In this document: positions 1 to 6,103 of the stretch, piece after piece
How positions within the stretch are numbered: the first letter of the stretch is position 1
Layout: the number at the start of each line of letters is the position of its first letter
Origin: Arthrobacter woluwensis
GTDB taxonomy: Bacteria > Actinomycetota > Actinomycetes > Actinomycetales > Micrococcaceae
Assembly (NCBI RefSeq): GCF_900105345.1
Contig: NZ_FNSN01000006.1
Location: 1-34,547 of the forward strand
DNA: 34,547 bases
Direction of reading: 5' to 3'
Notes under the pieces: generated by a model
The model's input: the letters and a program-made list of their open reading frames with translations, nothing else
Databases searched by the model: none
Told to the model about the DNA's origin: nothing
Program-made: the position numbers and the translations under genes

Positions 1-203
1 GGGTCTTGGAAGGCGAGGCCTGGGGTGTTGGTTTTGTCGTCTCTCGCGGCTGTGCAGAGTGCGTGTGCGATGTCCGGGAAGGGTGCTGGGTGGTCGTGGT
101 GCTTTTCCATGAGGGACATGAGTGATGGGACTGTCCAGGCTTGGCGGAGGTCGTGGAGGTGGTTGGCGAGGTTCACTGCCTGCCGCCGCGTGATCGGCAT
201 CAT
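1..203 (-). CDS. Conserved small phage/mobile-element protein, 3' end cut by window edge
   Basis: A reading frame opens at ATG 203 and stays open to the left edge (about 67 residues visible), so the C-terminus is missing. It starts with two consecutive ATG codons, and the first overlaps the stop of the HTH gene as TAATG, indicating translational coupling. The visible protein begins MMPITRRQAVNLANHL and has the pattern TRRQA...W..PS...LME, which I recognise from short hypothetical proteins that sit just downstream of excisionase-like HTH genes in actinobacterial phages and integrative elements. No catalytic motif is seen. Function unknown. Confidence 0.65.
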   Translation of the reverse strand, partial: MMPITRRQAVNLANHLHDLRQAWTVPSLMSLMEKHHDHPAPFPDIAHALCTAARDDKTNTPGLAFQD

Positions 204-516
204 TAGCCCTCGTTCGCCTGGCGGCCAACTACCTCTGTCAGCCACGCTTCAACGTCGGCCTTCCTGTATCGAACGGCCCGAGTGCCGACTCGAATGAACG
301 CCGGCCCGACGCCTCGGTATCGATCCTGCGCGAGCGACTGCACGCTCTTCCCCAACCAACTCGCTATCTCCTCGGCGGTCAGAAGTTCATCAAGCCCGCC
401 AGTCTGAGTCGTGTGGCGCTTTACCTGGTTGCTGCCAAGCTCGGAGCGGAGCTCTTCGAGTTCTGCAATGAGCGCATCGATGCGGGCGACGATGTCGGAG
501 TGGATCTTCGTGTCAT
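203..516 (-). CDS. Excisionase-like helix-turn-helix DNA-binding protein, with an apparent frameshift near its start
   Basis: The C-terminal two thirds reads as a small winged HTH (LLTAEEIASWLGKSVQSLAQ, then RVGTRAVRYRKADVEAWL), the excisionase/MerR-like helix_turn_helix_17 type that binds DNA. A charged, coiled-coil-like segment (IDALIAELEELRSELG) precedes it. This frame has no ATG, GTG or TTG between its upstream stop and the HTH. The only good start is ATG 516, with AAAGGA at 523-528, and it is one base out of phase. Adding one base shortly after the ATG (for example ACAC to ACCAC) would give a clean 104-residue protein. I infer a single-base deletion or sequencing error near 505-512. The stop overlaps the next gene. 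Confidence 0.6.
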
Positions 517-569
517 GGCTTGTCCTTTCGGATGATGGTTTCGGTCAGTCAGGGCGTCGCGGTCTCGCG

Positions 570-585
570 CGTCACTATGGTGACG
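570..585. promoter_or_regulatory. Palindromic operator-like site upstream of the HTH gene
   Basis: CGTCACTATGGTGACG is a perfect inverted repeat (two 6-base arms, 4-base centre) about 55 bases upstream of ATG 516, in a comparatively AT-rich intergenic stretch. Its position suggests an operator for the minus-strand HTH gene. The binding protein is unknown. Confidence 0.4.
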
Positions 586-648
586 ATCTGACTGAAAGTG
601 ATTGATCTCTTCTTTAGAACTTGAGTGGAGACTTAGGTGAGTTTCGCT

Positions 649-660
649 ACTTACGTAAGT
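649..660. repeat. Perfect 12-bp palindrome ACTTACGTAAGT
   Basis: ACTTACGTAAGT is a perfect palindrome, followed by another AAGTA, in the AT-rich stretch (about 590-680) between the repeated TTGCGA region and the HTH gene. It may be a protein-binding site or part of the putative origin. The function is inferred from position only. Confidence 0.4.
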
Positions 661-685
661 AAGTACTCTTAACTCTGCGAGCTGT

Positions 686-767
686 TTGCGACGGTTTTGC
701 GACGGTTTTTGCTCGCAAACGGATCGCAAGTGCGATCGCATTTGCGAGGATTTTGCGACGGTTTGCG
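686..767. repeat. Iteron-like TTGCGA repeats; candidate replication origin
   Basis: The hexamer TTGCGA occurs at 686, 697, 742, 753 and 762 and its complement TCGCAA at 713 and 724. Three pairs are spaced exactly 11 bases apart (686/697, 713/724, 742/753), about one DNA turn. The array lies immediately downstream of the putative replication initiator gene and next to an AT-rich stretch (590-680), the layout of an iteron origin. An alternative is that the repeats are the low-complexity Ser-Gln-rich C-terminus of the initiator, displaced by a frameshift: one frame here reads ASQTVAKSSQMRSH. Confidence 0.45.
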
Positions 768-770
768 AGG

Positions 771-1202
771 CTACTTCGGTACCGTTTCGGGGTGCGTGAC
801 CCACTGTTCGCCCTTGTCAGCGGCGGTTTTGCAGTGGGTGCAGGCCCCGTCGAAGACGCGTTTGTTCTCGTGGTGTCTGACGTGGTTCCCGCGAGCCCCT
901 GCGGAGGCCCTATTTTCGGTGAGGTTTTCGGGCTCCGTTTGGTGCTTCTCGTAGTCGTGGATTGCCCACTTCTGAGGGCCCTTCCTGTCGAGGAGGCCAG
1001 CGTCAACCAGCTCCTTGAACGGGGCCGCGCCACGCACTTTGCATGCCCGCTCAGCGAGCATCCCGCCACGCCCCTGCGCCTTCGCTTTCAGGATCAACTG
1101 GAGGTGGAGGAGCTGTGCCGAGTCGGTCAGGAACTCGATCTTCGGGTTGTCGAAGTAGTCAACGGAGACCTTCGCCCACAGCCGCTTGTCTGGGGCTGAC
1201 AT
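771..1202 (-). CDS. Probable phage replication initiation protein (HTH type)
   Basis: 143 residues, ATG 1202 preceded by GGAAGGAGGAG. The N-terminus (LWAKVSVDYFDNPKIEFLTD) matches the opening of phage replication-organiser proteins that carry a winged helix: W.K...DY.D.PKI..L...A..LHL. A predicted helical middle part (ERACKVRGAAPFKELVDAGLL) is followed by WAIHDYEKHQ, then GARGNHVRHH and a CTHC pair typical of the C-terminus of this group. Such proteins bind the origin and recruit helicase. The stop codon falls exactly where the TTGCGA repeat array begins. Relatives often continue into a Ser-Gln-rich tail, so either the gene ends here naturally or one base is missing near 771-780. It is the last gene before the array and overlaps the methyltransferase-like fragment by 44 bases. 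Confidence 0.6.
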   Translation of the reverse strand: MSAPDKRLWAKVSVDYFDNPKIEFLTDSAQLLHLQLILKAKAQGRGGMLAERACKVRGAAPFKELVDAGLLDRKGPQKWAIHDYEKHQTEPENLTENRASAGARGNHVRHHENKRVFDGACTHCKTAADKGEQWVTHPETVPK

Positions 1203-1566
1203 CCGCTCCTCCTTCCTGTTCTTGTCGTGCTGCCATGCGGTGGAGGGCTTCGAGTGCTTGTTGGGTGACGACGCCGTTGCCGCAGGCTTTGATCTGGTCG
1301 TTGGCGCTGATGTCCACGGCGGTGATCCAGCCGGCGGGTTGGCCCATCATCCACTCGGTGAAGGCGGGGTTGAGGCGATGCTTGCCGCGGCTGTTCGGTA
1401 CGGTGGGCGGCGGCGAGGGCGTGCGCATGACGTTCTCCCACCGACGGATCGCGGGTGCGCGTTTGAGCCGATGGATGGTTTGAACGGCCTGGGCGAGTCG
1501 GGCGCGGGGGTCCATGCCGTCATGTGCGGGGGTTGCGGGGGGTTTGTTTCCGCGGTACTGGTACAT
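1159..1566 (-). CDS. Stand-alone C-terminal fragment resembling a phage DNA cytosine methyltransferase
   Basis: 135 residues from ATG 1566, which has a strong AAAGGAGGA site. The centre reads RRWENVMRTPSPPPTV, then LNPAFTEWMMGQPAGWIT and, further on, KACGNGVVTQQALEALH. This is the pattern of the C-terminal end of phage C5-cytosine methyltransferases (W...MG.P.GW and the motif X GNGVV.QQ). The catalytic motifs, including PCQ and the SAM-binding FxGxG, are absent here and in neighbouring frames, so it cannot methylate alone. The strong start shows it is expressed as a separate small protein or remains from a deleted methylase. It overlaps the initiator start, suggesting coupled translation. Confidence 0.6.
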   Translation of the reverse strand: MYQYRGNKPPATPAHDGMDPRARLAQAVQTIHRLKRAPAIRRWENVMRTPSPPPTVPNSRGKHRLNPAFTEWMMGQPAGWITAVDISANDQIKACGNGVVTQQALEALHRMAARQEQEGGADVSPRQAAVGEGLR

Positions 1567-1747
1567 GGTTCCTCCTTTCGCGGTCGACGTTGGCTGCTGC
1601 GAGGTCACCGACTGGGTCTGGGTGGTCGCGGGTTGCGCGGTGGTCGAGGTCTTCTTGCGCCTCGTACTCTTTGTGGTGGTCGCATTGGAAGCGGGTGAGG
1701 CAGACGCCGGTGTGGGAGCGGCAGAGGTGGCAGCAGCGATCCGTCAT
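1520..1747 (-). CDS. Small cysteine/histidine-rich protein, possible zinc-binding
   Basis: 75 residues from ATG 1747, overlapping the redoxin stop by four bases. The N-terminus CCHLCRSHTGVC followed by CDHHKEYEAQ has Cys and His spacing suited to a zinc ribbon; small proteins of this look are common in actinophage early operons. The C-terminal half is low in complexity and runs 47 bases into the next gene, past that gene's ribosome site. The true end is therefore uncertain, and a frame error between 1600 and 1680 is possible. Confidence 0.5.
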   Translation of the reverse strand: MTDRCCHLCRSHTGVCLTRFQCDHHKEYEAQEDLDHRATRDHPDPVGDLAAANVDRERRNHVPVPRKQTPRNPRT

Positions 1748-2037
1748 GCGGCGTCCTCGCGACCGGTGATGTGCTTCGCGATAAGGTCGGGACGGAACCC
1801 ATACCAGTGCAGGTCTTCCTCAGGGGTGGATACGTAGAGGACGGGGGCCGCCATGTAGCCGAGGTTCTTGACGAAAAGGAATGCATAGGGATCTTCCGTG
1901 ATGTCAACTCGTCCGTATACGACGCCAGCTTCGTCGAGGCGCTTTTTGGACAGGGTGCACTGCGAGCACTCGGGCTTCTCATAGATCACCACGGCGACAC
2001 CGTCGCGGTCTTGAATTGTTCGAGGATCGTGAGTCAT
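1744..2037 (-). CDS. nrdH: NrdH-type glutaredoxin-like redoxin
   Basis: 97 residues from ATG 2037 (ACAGGA upstream); a longer upstream frame lacks any sign of coding. The thioredoxin fold is recognisable: a first strand VAVVIYEKPECSQC carrying the active CxxC (Cys-Ser-Gln-Cys), then KKRLDEAGV and VDITED. The cis-proline segment MAAPVLYV and the NrdH-family signature HWYGFRPD follow. NrdH proteins reduce class Ib ribonucleotide reductase, so in a phage early operon it would boost dNTP supply for DNA synthesis. No nrdE or nrdF is present, so it must serve the host enzyme. Confidence 0.85.
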   Translation of the reverse strand: MTHDPRTIQDRDGVAVVIYEKPECSQCTLSKKRLDEAGVVYGRVDITEDPYAFLFVKNLGYMAAPVLYVSTPEEDLHWYGFRPDLIAKHITGREDAA

Positions 2038-2058
2038 GTGTGAGTCCTGTGAGTTTGG

Positions 2059-2095
2059 GCGGGTGCTGTGCCGGTGAGCTACAGCACCCGCTTTT
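2059..2095. terminator. Strong hairpin between SSB and redoxin genes
   Basis: GCGGGTGCTGT at 2059-2069 pairs perfectly with ACAGCACCCGC at 2081-2091 (11 bp, 11-base loop) and is followed on the plus strand by TTTT. On the minus strand it lies just downstream of the SSB terminator and upstream of the redoxin gene. It could end plus-strand transcription or form a structured leader for the redoxin messenger. Confidence 0.5.
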
Positions 2096-2130
2096 GGGCA
2101 TGAAAAAAGCCAGTCTGTGTGTGACTGGCT
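2096..2130 (-). terminator. Rho-independent terminator at the end of the SSB gene
   Basis: Read on the minus strand, GCCAGTC and GACTGGC form a 7-bp stem with a short loop followed by six T residues (2108-2103). The SSB stop codon lies at the stem base. The tail is GCTTTTTTCATGCCC, identical to the tails of the terminators near 4790 and 27060. Confidence 0.75.
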
Positions 2131-2591
2131 CAGAAGGGAGGTGCGGCGTCCCAGCCTTGGGGTTCGGTTGGTGGCTGCTCCCACGCGGGTTGCGTTGGTG
2201 TCGACTGCCTGTTGTGCTGGACAGCGTCGAAAGGCTGGTTGCCGCCGTGTTGGCGCTGCTGGTTCTTCTCGTTCTTTTTGATGATCGAGACGCCGGTGAC
2301 AGTCACATCCATGGACTTTTCGGGTCCGTTGCCTCTGTCGTAGTCGCGGGTGTAAAACTCGCCGTGAACTTTGACCTTGTCGCCGCTGAGTAGCCGGTCC
2401 GCGAAGTACTCTGCATCAGTGCCCCAGATGGTGCAGTTGAACCACTGCTCCCTCAGCTTTTCCCAGCTGCCGTCTTGCAGACGCTTGGATTTCGTGTCGC
2501 AGACGCTGAACGACAGGCGAGGCGATCCATTCTTGTCGAACTGGATATTTGAGTCCTTGCCGATGTTGCCAATGAAGGTAATCTCAGCCAT
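2130..2591 (-). CDS. ssb: Single-stranded DNA-binding protein
   Basis: 153 residues. The N-terminal OB fold is clear: MAEITFIGNIGKD, LSFSVCDTKSKR, the EQWFNCTIWG segment, GDKVKVHGEFYTRDY and DVTVTGVSII. A Gln/Pro-rich linker follows (about residues 107-145), ending in DAAPPF, the acidic hydrophobic tip that binds partner replication and repair proteins. The protein coats single strands during phage replication and recombination. It overlaps the upstream gene's end by eight bases, and with the exonuclease and the 2584-3111 protein it forms a recombination/replication cluster closed by a terminator. Confidence 0.92.
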   Translation of the reverse strand: MAEITFIGNIGKDSNIQFDKNGSPRLSFSVCDTKSKRLQDGSWEKLREQWFNCTIWGTDAEYFADRLLSGDKVKVHGEFYTRDYDRGNGPEKSMDVTVTGVSIIKKNEKNQQRQHGGNQPFDAVQHNRQSTPTQPAWEQPPTEPQGWDAAPPF

Positions 2592-3111
2592 TGGTTGCGG
2601 CCTCCTTGATGTAGTTCAGCTCGTCGAGGCTGGCACCGTTCTTCTGCGCTTCGGTCCAGAGGGCTTTGAGCTTGGGTTCGTTGCCGGCGATCTTGTCGGC
2701 TTCGGCCTGCCAGTTCCGGGGTGGTGGTGCGTCGGCGAGGGGCTGGACGGTGTAGATCTCGGACTTGCCGCGCTTGACGAGGAGTGCGGTCTTCAGCGGC
2801 CCGTTGATGTGGGACATGTGGCTGATGCGCACTCCGCCAACGGCTTGGTTGCCGAACATGACGGTGGGGTCGCAGAAGAGGGTGACGGATCGTCCGGCGT
2901 ATTGTGTGGCGTCGGTGCCCCATGCGTTGGCGATGACCAGCAGCATCGACTTGGCGGGTCGCCAGGGGCGGGGGAAGCCTGCCAGGTGGAAGTTCCAGGG
3001 CTGTTCGGCGTTGTTGGGGGTGACCTTCTCAATGGTGAAGGTACGGGGTGCAACGAGTTCAACGGCGTCGAGCTGGTCGGATTTCGGGGCGAGGGAAGCG
3101 GTGATGTCCAC
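2584..3111 (-). CDS. Conserved phage protein between exonuclease and SSB, possible recombination or ssDNA-related role
   Basis: 175 residues, starting MDITASLAPKSDQLDAVELV. Other recognisable stretches are FHLAGFPRPWRPAKSMLLVI, GRSVTLFCDPTVMFG and GGVRISHMSHI. I know this architecture from actinophage and actinobacterial prophage proteins that sit beside SSB and YqaJ-type exonuclease, where the function is usually unassigned. No catalytic motif is visible. The position directly between the exonuclease and SSB suggests it works with them on DNA ends or single strands, perhaps as the annealing partner, but nothing in the sequence proves that. Confidence 0.6.
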   Translation of the reverse strand: MDITASLAPKSDQLDAVELVAPRTFTIEKVTPNNAEQPWNFHLAGFPRPWRPAKSMLLVIANAWGTDATQYAGRSVTLFCDPTVMFGNQAVGGVRISHMSHINGPLKTALLVKRGKSEIYTVQPLADAPPPRNWQAEADKIAGNEPKLKALWTEAQKNGASLDELNYIKEAATNG

Positions 3112-3813
3112 CTAGATGCTCCTTTCAAGGGTGATCTGGTCTTCTTCGAACGGGTCGAACCATTTGGCAGCGGGGAGCGAGTATCGTTTGACGTTCGCCT
3201 GGTAGTAGTTGAGGGCGTCAGTGATTCGTTCCTCGGCAGCAACGAACGCCGTGATTAGCGTTGCCCGCCATGCGGGTGAGGGTTCTACCCGGCGTACGAA
3301 CGTATTGGCCCCAGGGCAGAAACTGACAAAGTCAATCCATGTCCGTCCTGAAACCAGGAGCCCGGCCTGTAGCTGACCCCAGTGTTCGTCTGGAACTTTG
3401 TTGTCCACGACAGTTTGGAAGTGGGTGTCTGGGCCCGGGCATTTGATTTCGATGAGCCCGTCATCGCCCACGAGACCGTCCGGGCTATATCCGAGACTCC
3501 CGCCCTCGGTGTCTATGCGCATGAACCCGACCTCATCGACGGTGACGCCCGCGTGCTCGGCGTATGCGTCGCGCGCCCAAGGTTCGAGGAGGGTGCCGCG
3601 CTGCATTGCCTTGGTCGGGTACGTGGTGATGGGGTGCCCGGTGATGCGTTCGGCGGCGAGTTTGCGGATGAGCCGGCGGGACGTTTCGTTGTCCGCGATC
3701 CCGAGGCTGGGTGTGATGAGTTGGCCGATGACTGAGGCGGTGAGGATGCCGCAGCGTGCTTGGAGCCACTCGTCCGCGCCTTGCTCGAGGTTGTTGTAGA
3801 TGGTGAGGGTCAT
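3112..3813 (-). CDS. YqaJ-type (lambda exonuclease-like) recombination exonuclease
   Basis: 233 residues from ATG 3813. Features of the YqaJ/lambda Exo fold in order: EWLQARCGILTAS near the start (the E..W...R.G..TAS motif), a middle with RGTLLEPWARDAY (family G...E..A), and the catalytic core GYSPDGLVGDDGLIEIKCP (Asp, then Glu-x-Lys). The partner HWGQLQAGLLVSGRTWIDF (family Q.Q..L...G...) follows. The enzyme degrades one strand of double-stranded DNA ends to make substrates for recombination. It is followed by the 2584-3111 protein and SSB, the usual phage recombination set. Confidence 0.88.
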   Translation of the reverse strand: MTLTIYNNLEQGADEWLQARCGILTASVIGQLITPSLGIADNETSRRLIRKLAAERITGHPITTYPTKAMQRGTLLEPWARDAYAEHAGVTVDEVGFMRIDTEGGSLGYSPDGLVGDDGLIEIKCPGPDTHFQTVVDNKVPDEHWGQLQAGLLVSGRTWIDFVSFCPGANTFVRRVEPSPAWRATLITAFVAAEERITDALNYYQANVKRYSLPAAKWFDPFEEDQITLERSI

Positions 3814-4007
3814 GGGGTGTCCTTGTCGAGTCCGAGCATGGCGAGAACGTCGTCTGCGCTGTGTGCGATGCAGATCGCGGCCGCAGCGGTCTTCTCGTCG
3901 TCGGTGTTGTCGGCGGTGATGATGGTGCGGTCCTGGTAACCGACCGCGACGCCCTTGACGGGTGACGGGTTGATGGTGTGGTCGTAGCCCGCGTACTTCC
4001 GGGTCAT
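3810..4007 (-). CDS. Small early protein of unknown function
   Basis: 65 residues, MTRKYAGYDHTINPS..., overlapping both neighbours by four bases as ATGA, which shows operon membership and coupling to the exonuclease. It is acidic and Ala/Asp-rich in its C-terminal half (DDEKTAAAAICIAHSADDVL). No recognisable domain. Confidence 0.6.
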   Translation of the reverse strand: MTRKYAGYDHTINPSPVKGVAVGYQDRTIITADNTDDEKTAAAAICIAHSADDVLAMLGLDKDTP

Positions 4008-4210
4008 GGCTTCACCCGCCCACGAGCAACATCCAGGGCGTGGATGGCTTCCCGATGCGTGTGAGCCAGGTGGACAGATTCTGGGTAGTTGAACTCCTTG
4101 TTCCAGAAGATGCGCTGAAGATCTGCTGCCAGCACGAACCAGTAGCCGCTCTTCTTGACGACACGGTCACGGTTGAGCCGCAGCCCAACCGGCCTGGGGT
4201 CCTTGCTCAT
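4004..4210 (-). CDS. Small early protein of unknown function
   Basis: 68 residues beginning MSKDPRPVGLRLNRDRV. The chosen start at 4210 overlaps the HNH gene stop as ATGA; a longer frame upstream is a shadow of the HNH gene. Aromatic and basic residues (KKSGYWFVLAADLQRIFW, HLAHTHREAIHAL) suggest a small folded, perhaps nucleic-acid-binding protein, but no family is recognised. Confidence 0.6.
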   Translation of the reverse strand: MSKDPRPVGLRLNRDRVVKKSGYWFVLAADLQRIFWNKEFNYPESVHLAHTHREAIHALDVARGRVKP

Positions 4211-4668
4211 TCGCCTTTCCTCCTGTCGGTTCCGTTGTGAGTAAAGAGTTGGTTCCGCATCTCGGTTGCGGCACGTGCGGCGGAGGCTATGTCGATGAAT
4301 GCGCCGCAGTAGTAGACCTTGCCCCGGTGCTTCACCTGGGCTACAAATCGATTTCCTTTTGGGCTCACCCCCCGAACCCCCGTTCGAGAGTTGGCCTGTG
4401 CGCCTGCCCTGTTTTCCCCGTTCTGTTTGTTGGTCACTTCCCGAAGGTGGTCTGGGCGCACGCATGATGGGTTATGGCATACATGGTCGATCGCGAGGCC
4501 TGATGAGATGGGGCCGTAAAAAAGTTCGTAGGCAACTCGATGGGCGAGTTTCATACCTCCGTTGAAACGGAATTGTCCGTATCCGTGCTCGTTTCTGAAT
4601 GCATTCCAGACCCAGCAGCTTTCGCTCTTGTCGACTTTCGACCAGAATCTGGCCTCATCCTGGGTCAT
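4207..4668 (-). CDS. HNH homing-type endonuclease, copy 1
   Basis: 153 residues. The N-terminus FWSKVDKSESCWVWNAF with GYGQFRFNGG, then AHRVAYELFYG, leads to the HNH core: IDHVCHNPSCVRPDHL carries the Asp-His catalytic pair and metal-binding His and Asn/Cys, and REVTNKQN follows. The C-terminal part (GVRGVSPKGNRFVAQVKHRG, then GAFIDIASAARAA) is an AP2-like DNA-binding domain. Such freestanding nucleases cut DNA at specific sites and copy themselves between phages. A close relative of the same length sits at 6467-6928. No intron or intein is seen around it. Confidence 0.85.
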   Translation of the reverse strand: MTQDEARFWSKVDKSESCWVWNAFRNEHGYGQFRFNGGMKLAHRVAYELFYGPISSGLAIDHVCHNPSCVRPDHLREVTNKQNGENRAGAQANSRTGVRGVSPKGNRFVAQVKHRGKVYYCGAFIDIASAARAATEMRNQLFTHNGTDRRKGE

Positions 4669-4772
4669 GACTTGTCCTTTCTCATCTCGTCGGCGCGGTC
4701 GTTGTATCGGGTGTCCGCTTCAGCTTCCTCAGCCTCACGGTCCCGGTCGTCGGGCTCGTCGTAGTAGCCCAT
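4665..4772 (-). CDS. Very small acidic protein
   Basis: 35 residues, MGYYDEPDDRDREAEEAE..., from ATG 4772, which has a good GAAGGAG site 7 bases upstream. It overlaps the HNH start by four bases, indicating coupling. It is highly charged and rich in Asp, Glu and Arg, and probably forms a single helix. Longer upstream frames run through the regulator region antisense and are not supported. Function unknown. Confidence 0.55.
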   Translation of the reverse strand: MGYYDEPDDRDREAEEAEADTRYNDRADEMRKDKS

Positions 4773-4786
4773 GCGGTTCTCCTTCC

Positions 4787-4818
4787 GGGCATGAAAAAAG
4801 CACCCAGGAAGGGTGCTT
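4787..4818 (-). terminator. Rho-independent terminator, minus strand
   Basis: AAGCACCC (4798-4805) and GGGTGCTT (4811-4818) make an 8-bp stem with a 5-base loop. On the minus strand it is followed by six T and then CATGCCC. It would stop transcripts of the 5138-and-upstream genes after they run antisense through the XRE gene, and it sits directly upstream of that plus-strand gene's start. Confidence 0.7.
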
Positions 4819-4832
4819 GGTATGTTTTGGGG

Positions 4833-5141
4833 ATGGTTTCTGATGTTCCTGAGCCGTGGGCCGGGTTGATGGTGTCGGCGGGTTTTCGTTCGATGCGGGC
4901 GTTGGCTGTTGCTGCGGGCCTGTCGGGGCCGACGGTTGCCAGGTTGGTGAACGGGACTGGGACGTCGTCGGTGGAGACGGTCAATGCTGTGGCGTCGGCG
5001 TTGGGTGTCCGGGTACAGGATCTTCCCGGGGTTGGGGTGCGGGATGATTTCGGGGCTTACGTGCCGCCGGCTGAGTCGTCGCGTCTGACGTTGCAGCAAC
5101 GCCAGCTGATTGATGCGCTGATCAGGAACATGACCGCCTAG
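4833..5141 (+). CDS. XRE/Cro-family helix-turn-helix regulator on the plus strand
   Basis: 102 residues starting MVSDVPEPWAGLMVSAGFRS. The HTH is clear at about residues 19-60: RALAVAAGLSGPTVARLVNG, then SVETVNAVASALGVRVQDL, the lambda-repressor-like five-helix pattern. I prefer ATG 4833 to ATG 4791 because the latter lies in the terminator hairpin and has no ribosome site. ATG 4833 follows a -10-like TATGTT (4821-4826) by six bases, suggesting a leaderless message. The stop TAG shares four bases (CTAG) with the convergent gene at 5138. It is the lone plus-strand gene in this stretch and likely controls part of the early operon. Confidence 0.75.
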   Translation: MVSDVPEPWAGLMVSAGFRSMRALAVAAGLSGPTVARLVNGTGTSSVETVNAVASALGVRVQDLPGVGVRDDFGAYVPPAESSRLTLQQRQLIDALIRNMTA

Positions 5142-5476
5142 ACGGCTTGGTCGTGGGTGGCGAAGCGTTCGATGATGGGCGCCCATCTCGCGTACTTGTG
5201 GTTCTGCTCCACCCAGTATTCGAAGTGCGGATGCCCAGGGCCGACCGTCATTCCTTCGACCTGGCATTGCGCTTCGTGGAACACAGTCCAGTGGACTTCC
5301 GCGGCGCATTCGGCGTCGGTGAGGTGCTTCGCCCGGCGGAGGTCGTCTACTTGTCCAGCGGCGAGTGGGTCTTCGGTTTCATCAGGACTGACGTACACCA
5401 CCTGGCGGCGCGTATTGCCAGGGAAGTCCTTCCACTCTTCGCCTTCGCGTTCCCAGATGGTCACGGGCTCACTCAT
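5138..5476 (-). CDS. Early protein of unknown function
   Basis: 112 residues, MSEPVTIWEREGEEW..., acidic, with a central stretch DDLRRAKHLTDAECAAEVHW and an aromatic C-terminus (FEYWVEQNHKYARWAPII). No known domain is recognised. It overlaps the next gene upstream by eight bases, and its stop codon interlocks with that of the convergent XRE gene at CTAG. Confidence 0.6.
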   Translation of the reverse strand: MSEPVTIWEREGEEWKDFPGNTRRQVVYVSPDETEDPLAAGQVDDLRRAKHLTDAECAAEVHWTVFHEAQCQVEGMTVGPGHPHFEYWVEQNHKYARWAPIIERFATHDQAV

Positions 5477-5765
5477 CGTTTCTCCTGTAGGGGTTTGTGA
5501 ACAGGGGCCCGTCGTCGCCTTCGAAGTCGTGGCGCTTCCCGTCGGCGAACCCTTCGTCCCACGCGTCGGCCAGCCCAGCCCGTGCTTCCCGGAGCTGCCG
5601 GACGAGTTCTTTCACGACGTCGGGACCGGTCTCCGCGATGAACACGGCATCGGCTTCGGTGAGCCTGGGCCGGCCGTTCATGAGGGTGTTTGGTCCCCAC
5701 CACTTGAGGTCGTTGCTTGCGGCGTCGGCTAGGGCTTCGATCCGGTCAAGATCAAGCTCGGTCAT
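5469..5765 (-). CDS. Early protein of unknown function
   Basis: 98 residues from ATG 5765, MTELDLDRIEALADAASNDL..., followed by WWGPNTLMNGRPRLTEADAV and IAETGPDVVKELVRQLREAR. Its make-up resembles the short proteins in actinophage early operons whose segments (A..A...W......D..FIA...P..V..L...L) are widely shared but unassigned. It is mostly helical, with no catalytic motif. It overlaps its neighbours by a few bases on both sides. Confidence 0.6.
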   Translation of the reverse strand: MTELDLDRIEALADAASNDLKWWGPNTLMNGRPRLTEADAVFIAETGPDVVKELVRQLREARAGLADAWDEGFADGKRHDFEGDDGPLFTNPYRRNDE

Positions 5766-6103
5766 CGTGGGTCTCCTTCCGAGAGGACGGTGGCGGGGCC
5801 GAGGCCCAGGATGAACTCGGGCGTGTGCTCGCCGTAAGCGGTCGGGTACTTCCACCACGTGCCACGCAAGTTCTTCCTCATGCAAACGAGAGCGTCACCG
5901 AAGACGTCGAGAACGACAGCGCGATACCCCAGTTTGTCGAGTTCGTCGGCGGCCTCGATCACCCGGGGCCGGCGGTACCCGGCGGCGAGGACCGCGGCGG
6001 CGAGTTCGTCCGACCACACGCTGATCACGCCAGCATCGGAGTCCGGGAAGGTGTCGCTCGTGGAGTGGATCAGCGCGGACAGCTCGTCGCGTTCAGCGGT
6101 CAT
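5762..6103 (-). CDS. Early protein of unknown function
   Basis: 113 residues from ATG 6103, which has GAGGAAATATC upstream; a 5'-longer frame lacks a better site. The sequence includes LSALIHSTSDTFPDSDAGVI, ELAAAVLAAGYRRPRVIEAA and a Trp-rich C-terminal part (RGTWWKYPTAYG). The part AAAVLAAGYRRPR is common in small actinophage proteins of unknown role. Coupled to the next gene by an ATGA overlap. Confidence 0.6.
   Translation of the reverse strand: MTAERDELSALIHSTSDTFPDSDAGVISVWSDELAAAVLAAGYRRPRVIEAADELDKLGYRAVVLDVFGDALVCMRKNLRGTWWKYPTAYGEHTPEFILGLGPATVLSEGDPR

Noticed and set aside
4791-4832. An upstream start (ATG 4791) for the XRE regulator
   Set aside because: It would translate through a terminator hairpin and has no ribosome site. 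ATG 4833 gives the normal N-terminus and sits right after a -10-like box.
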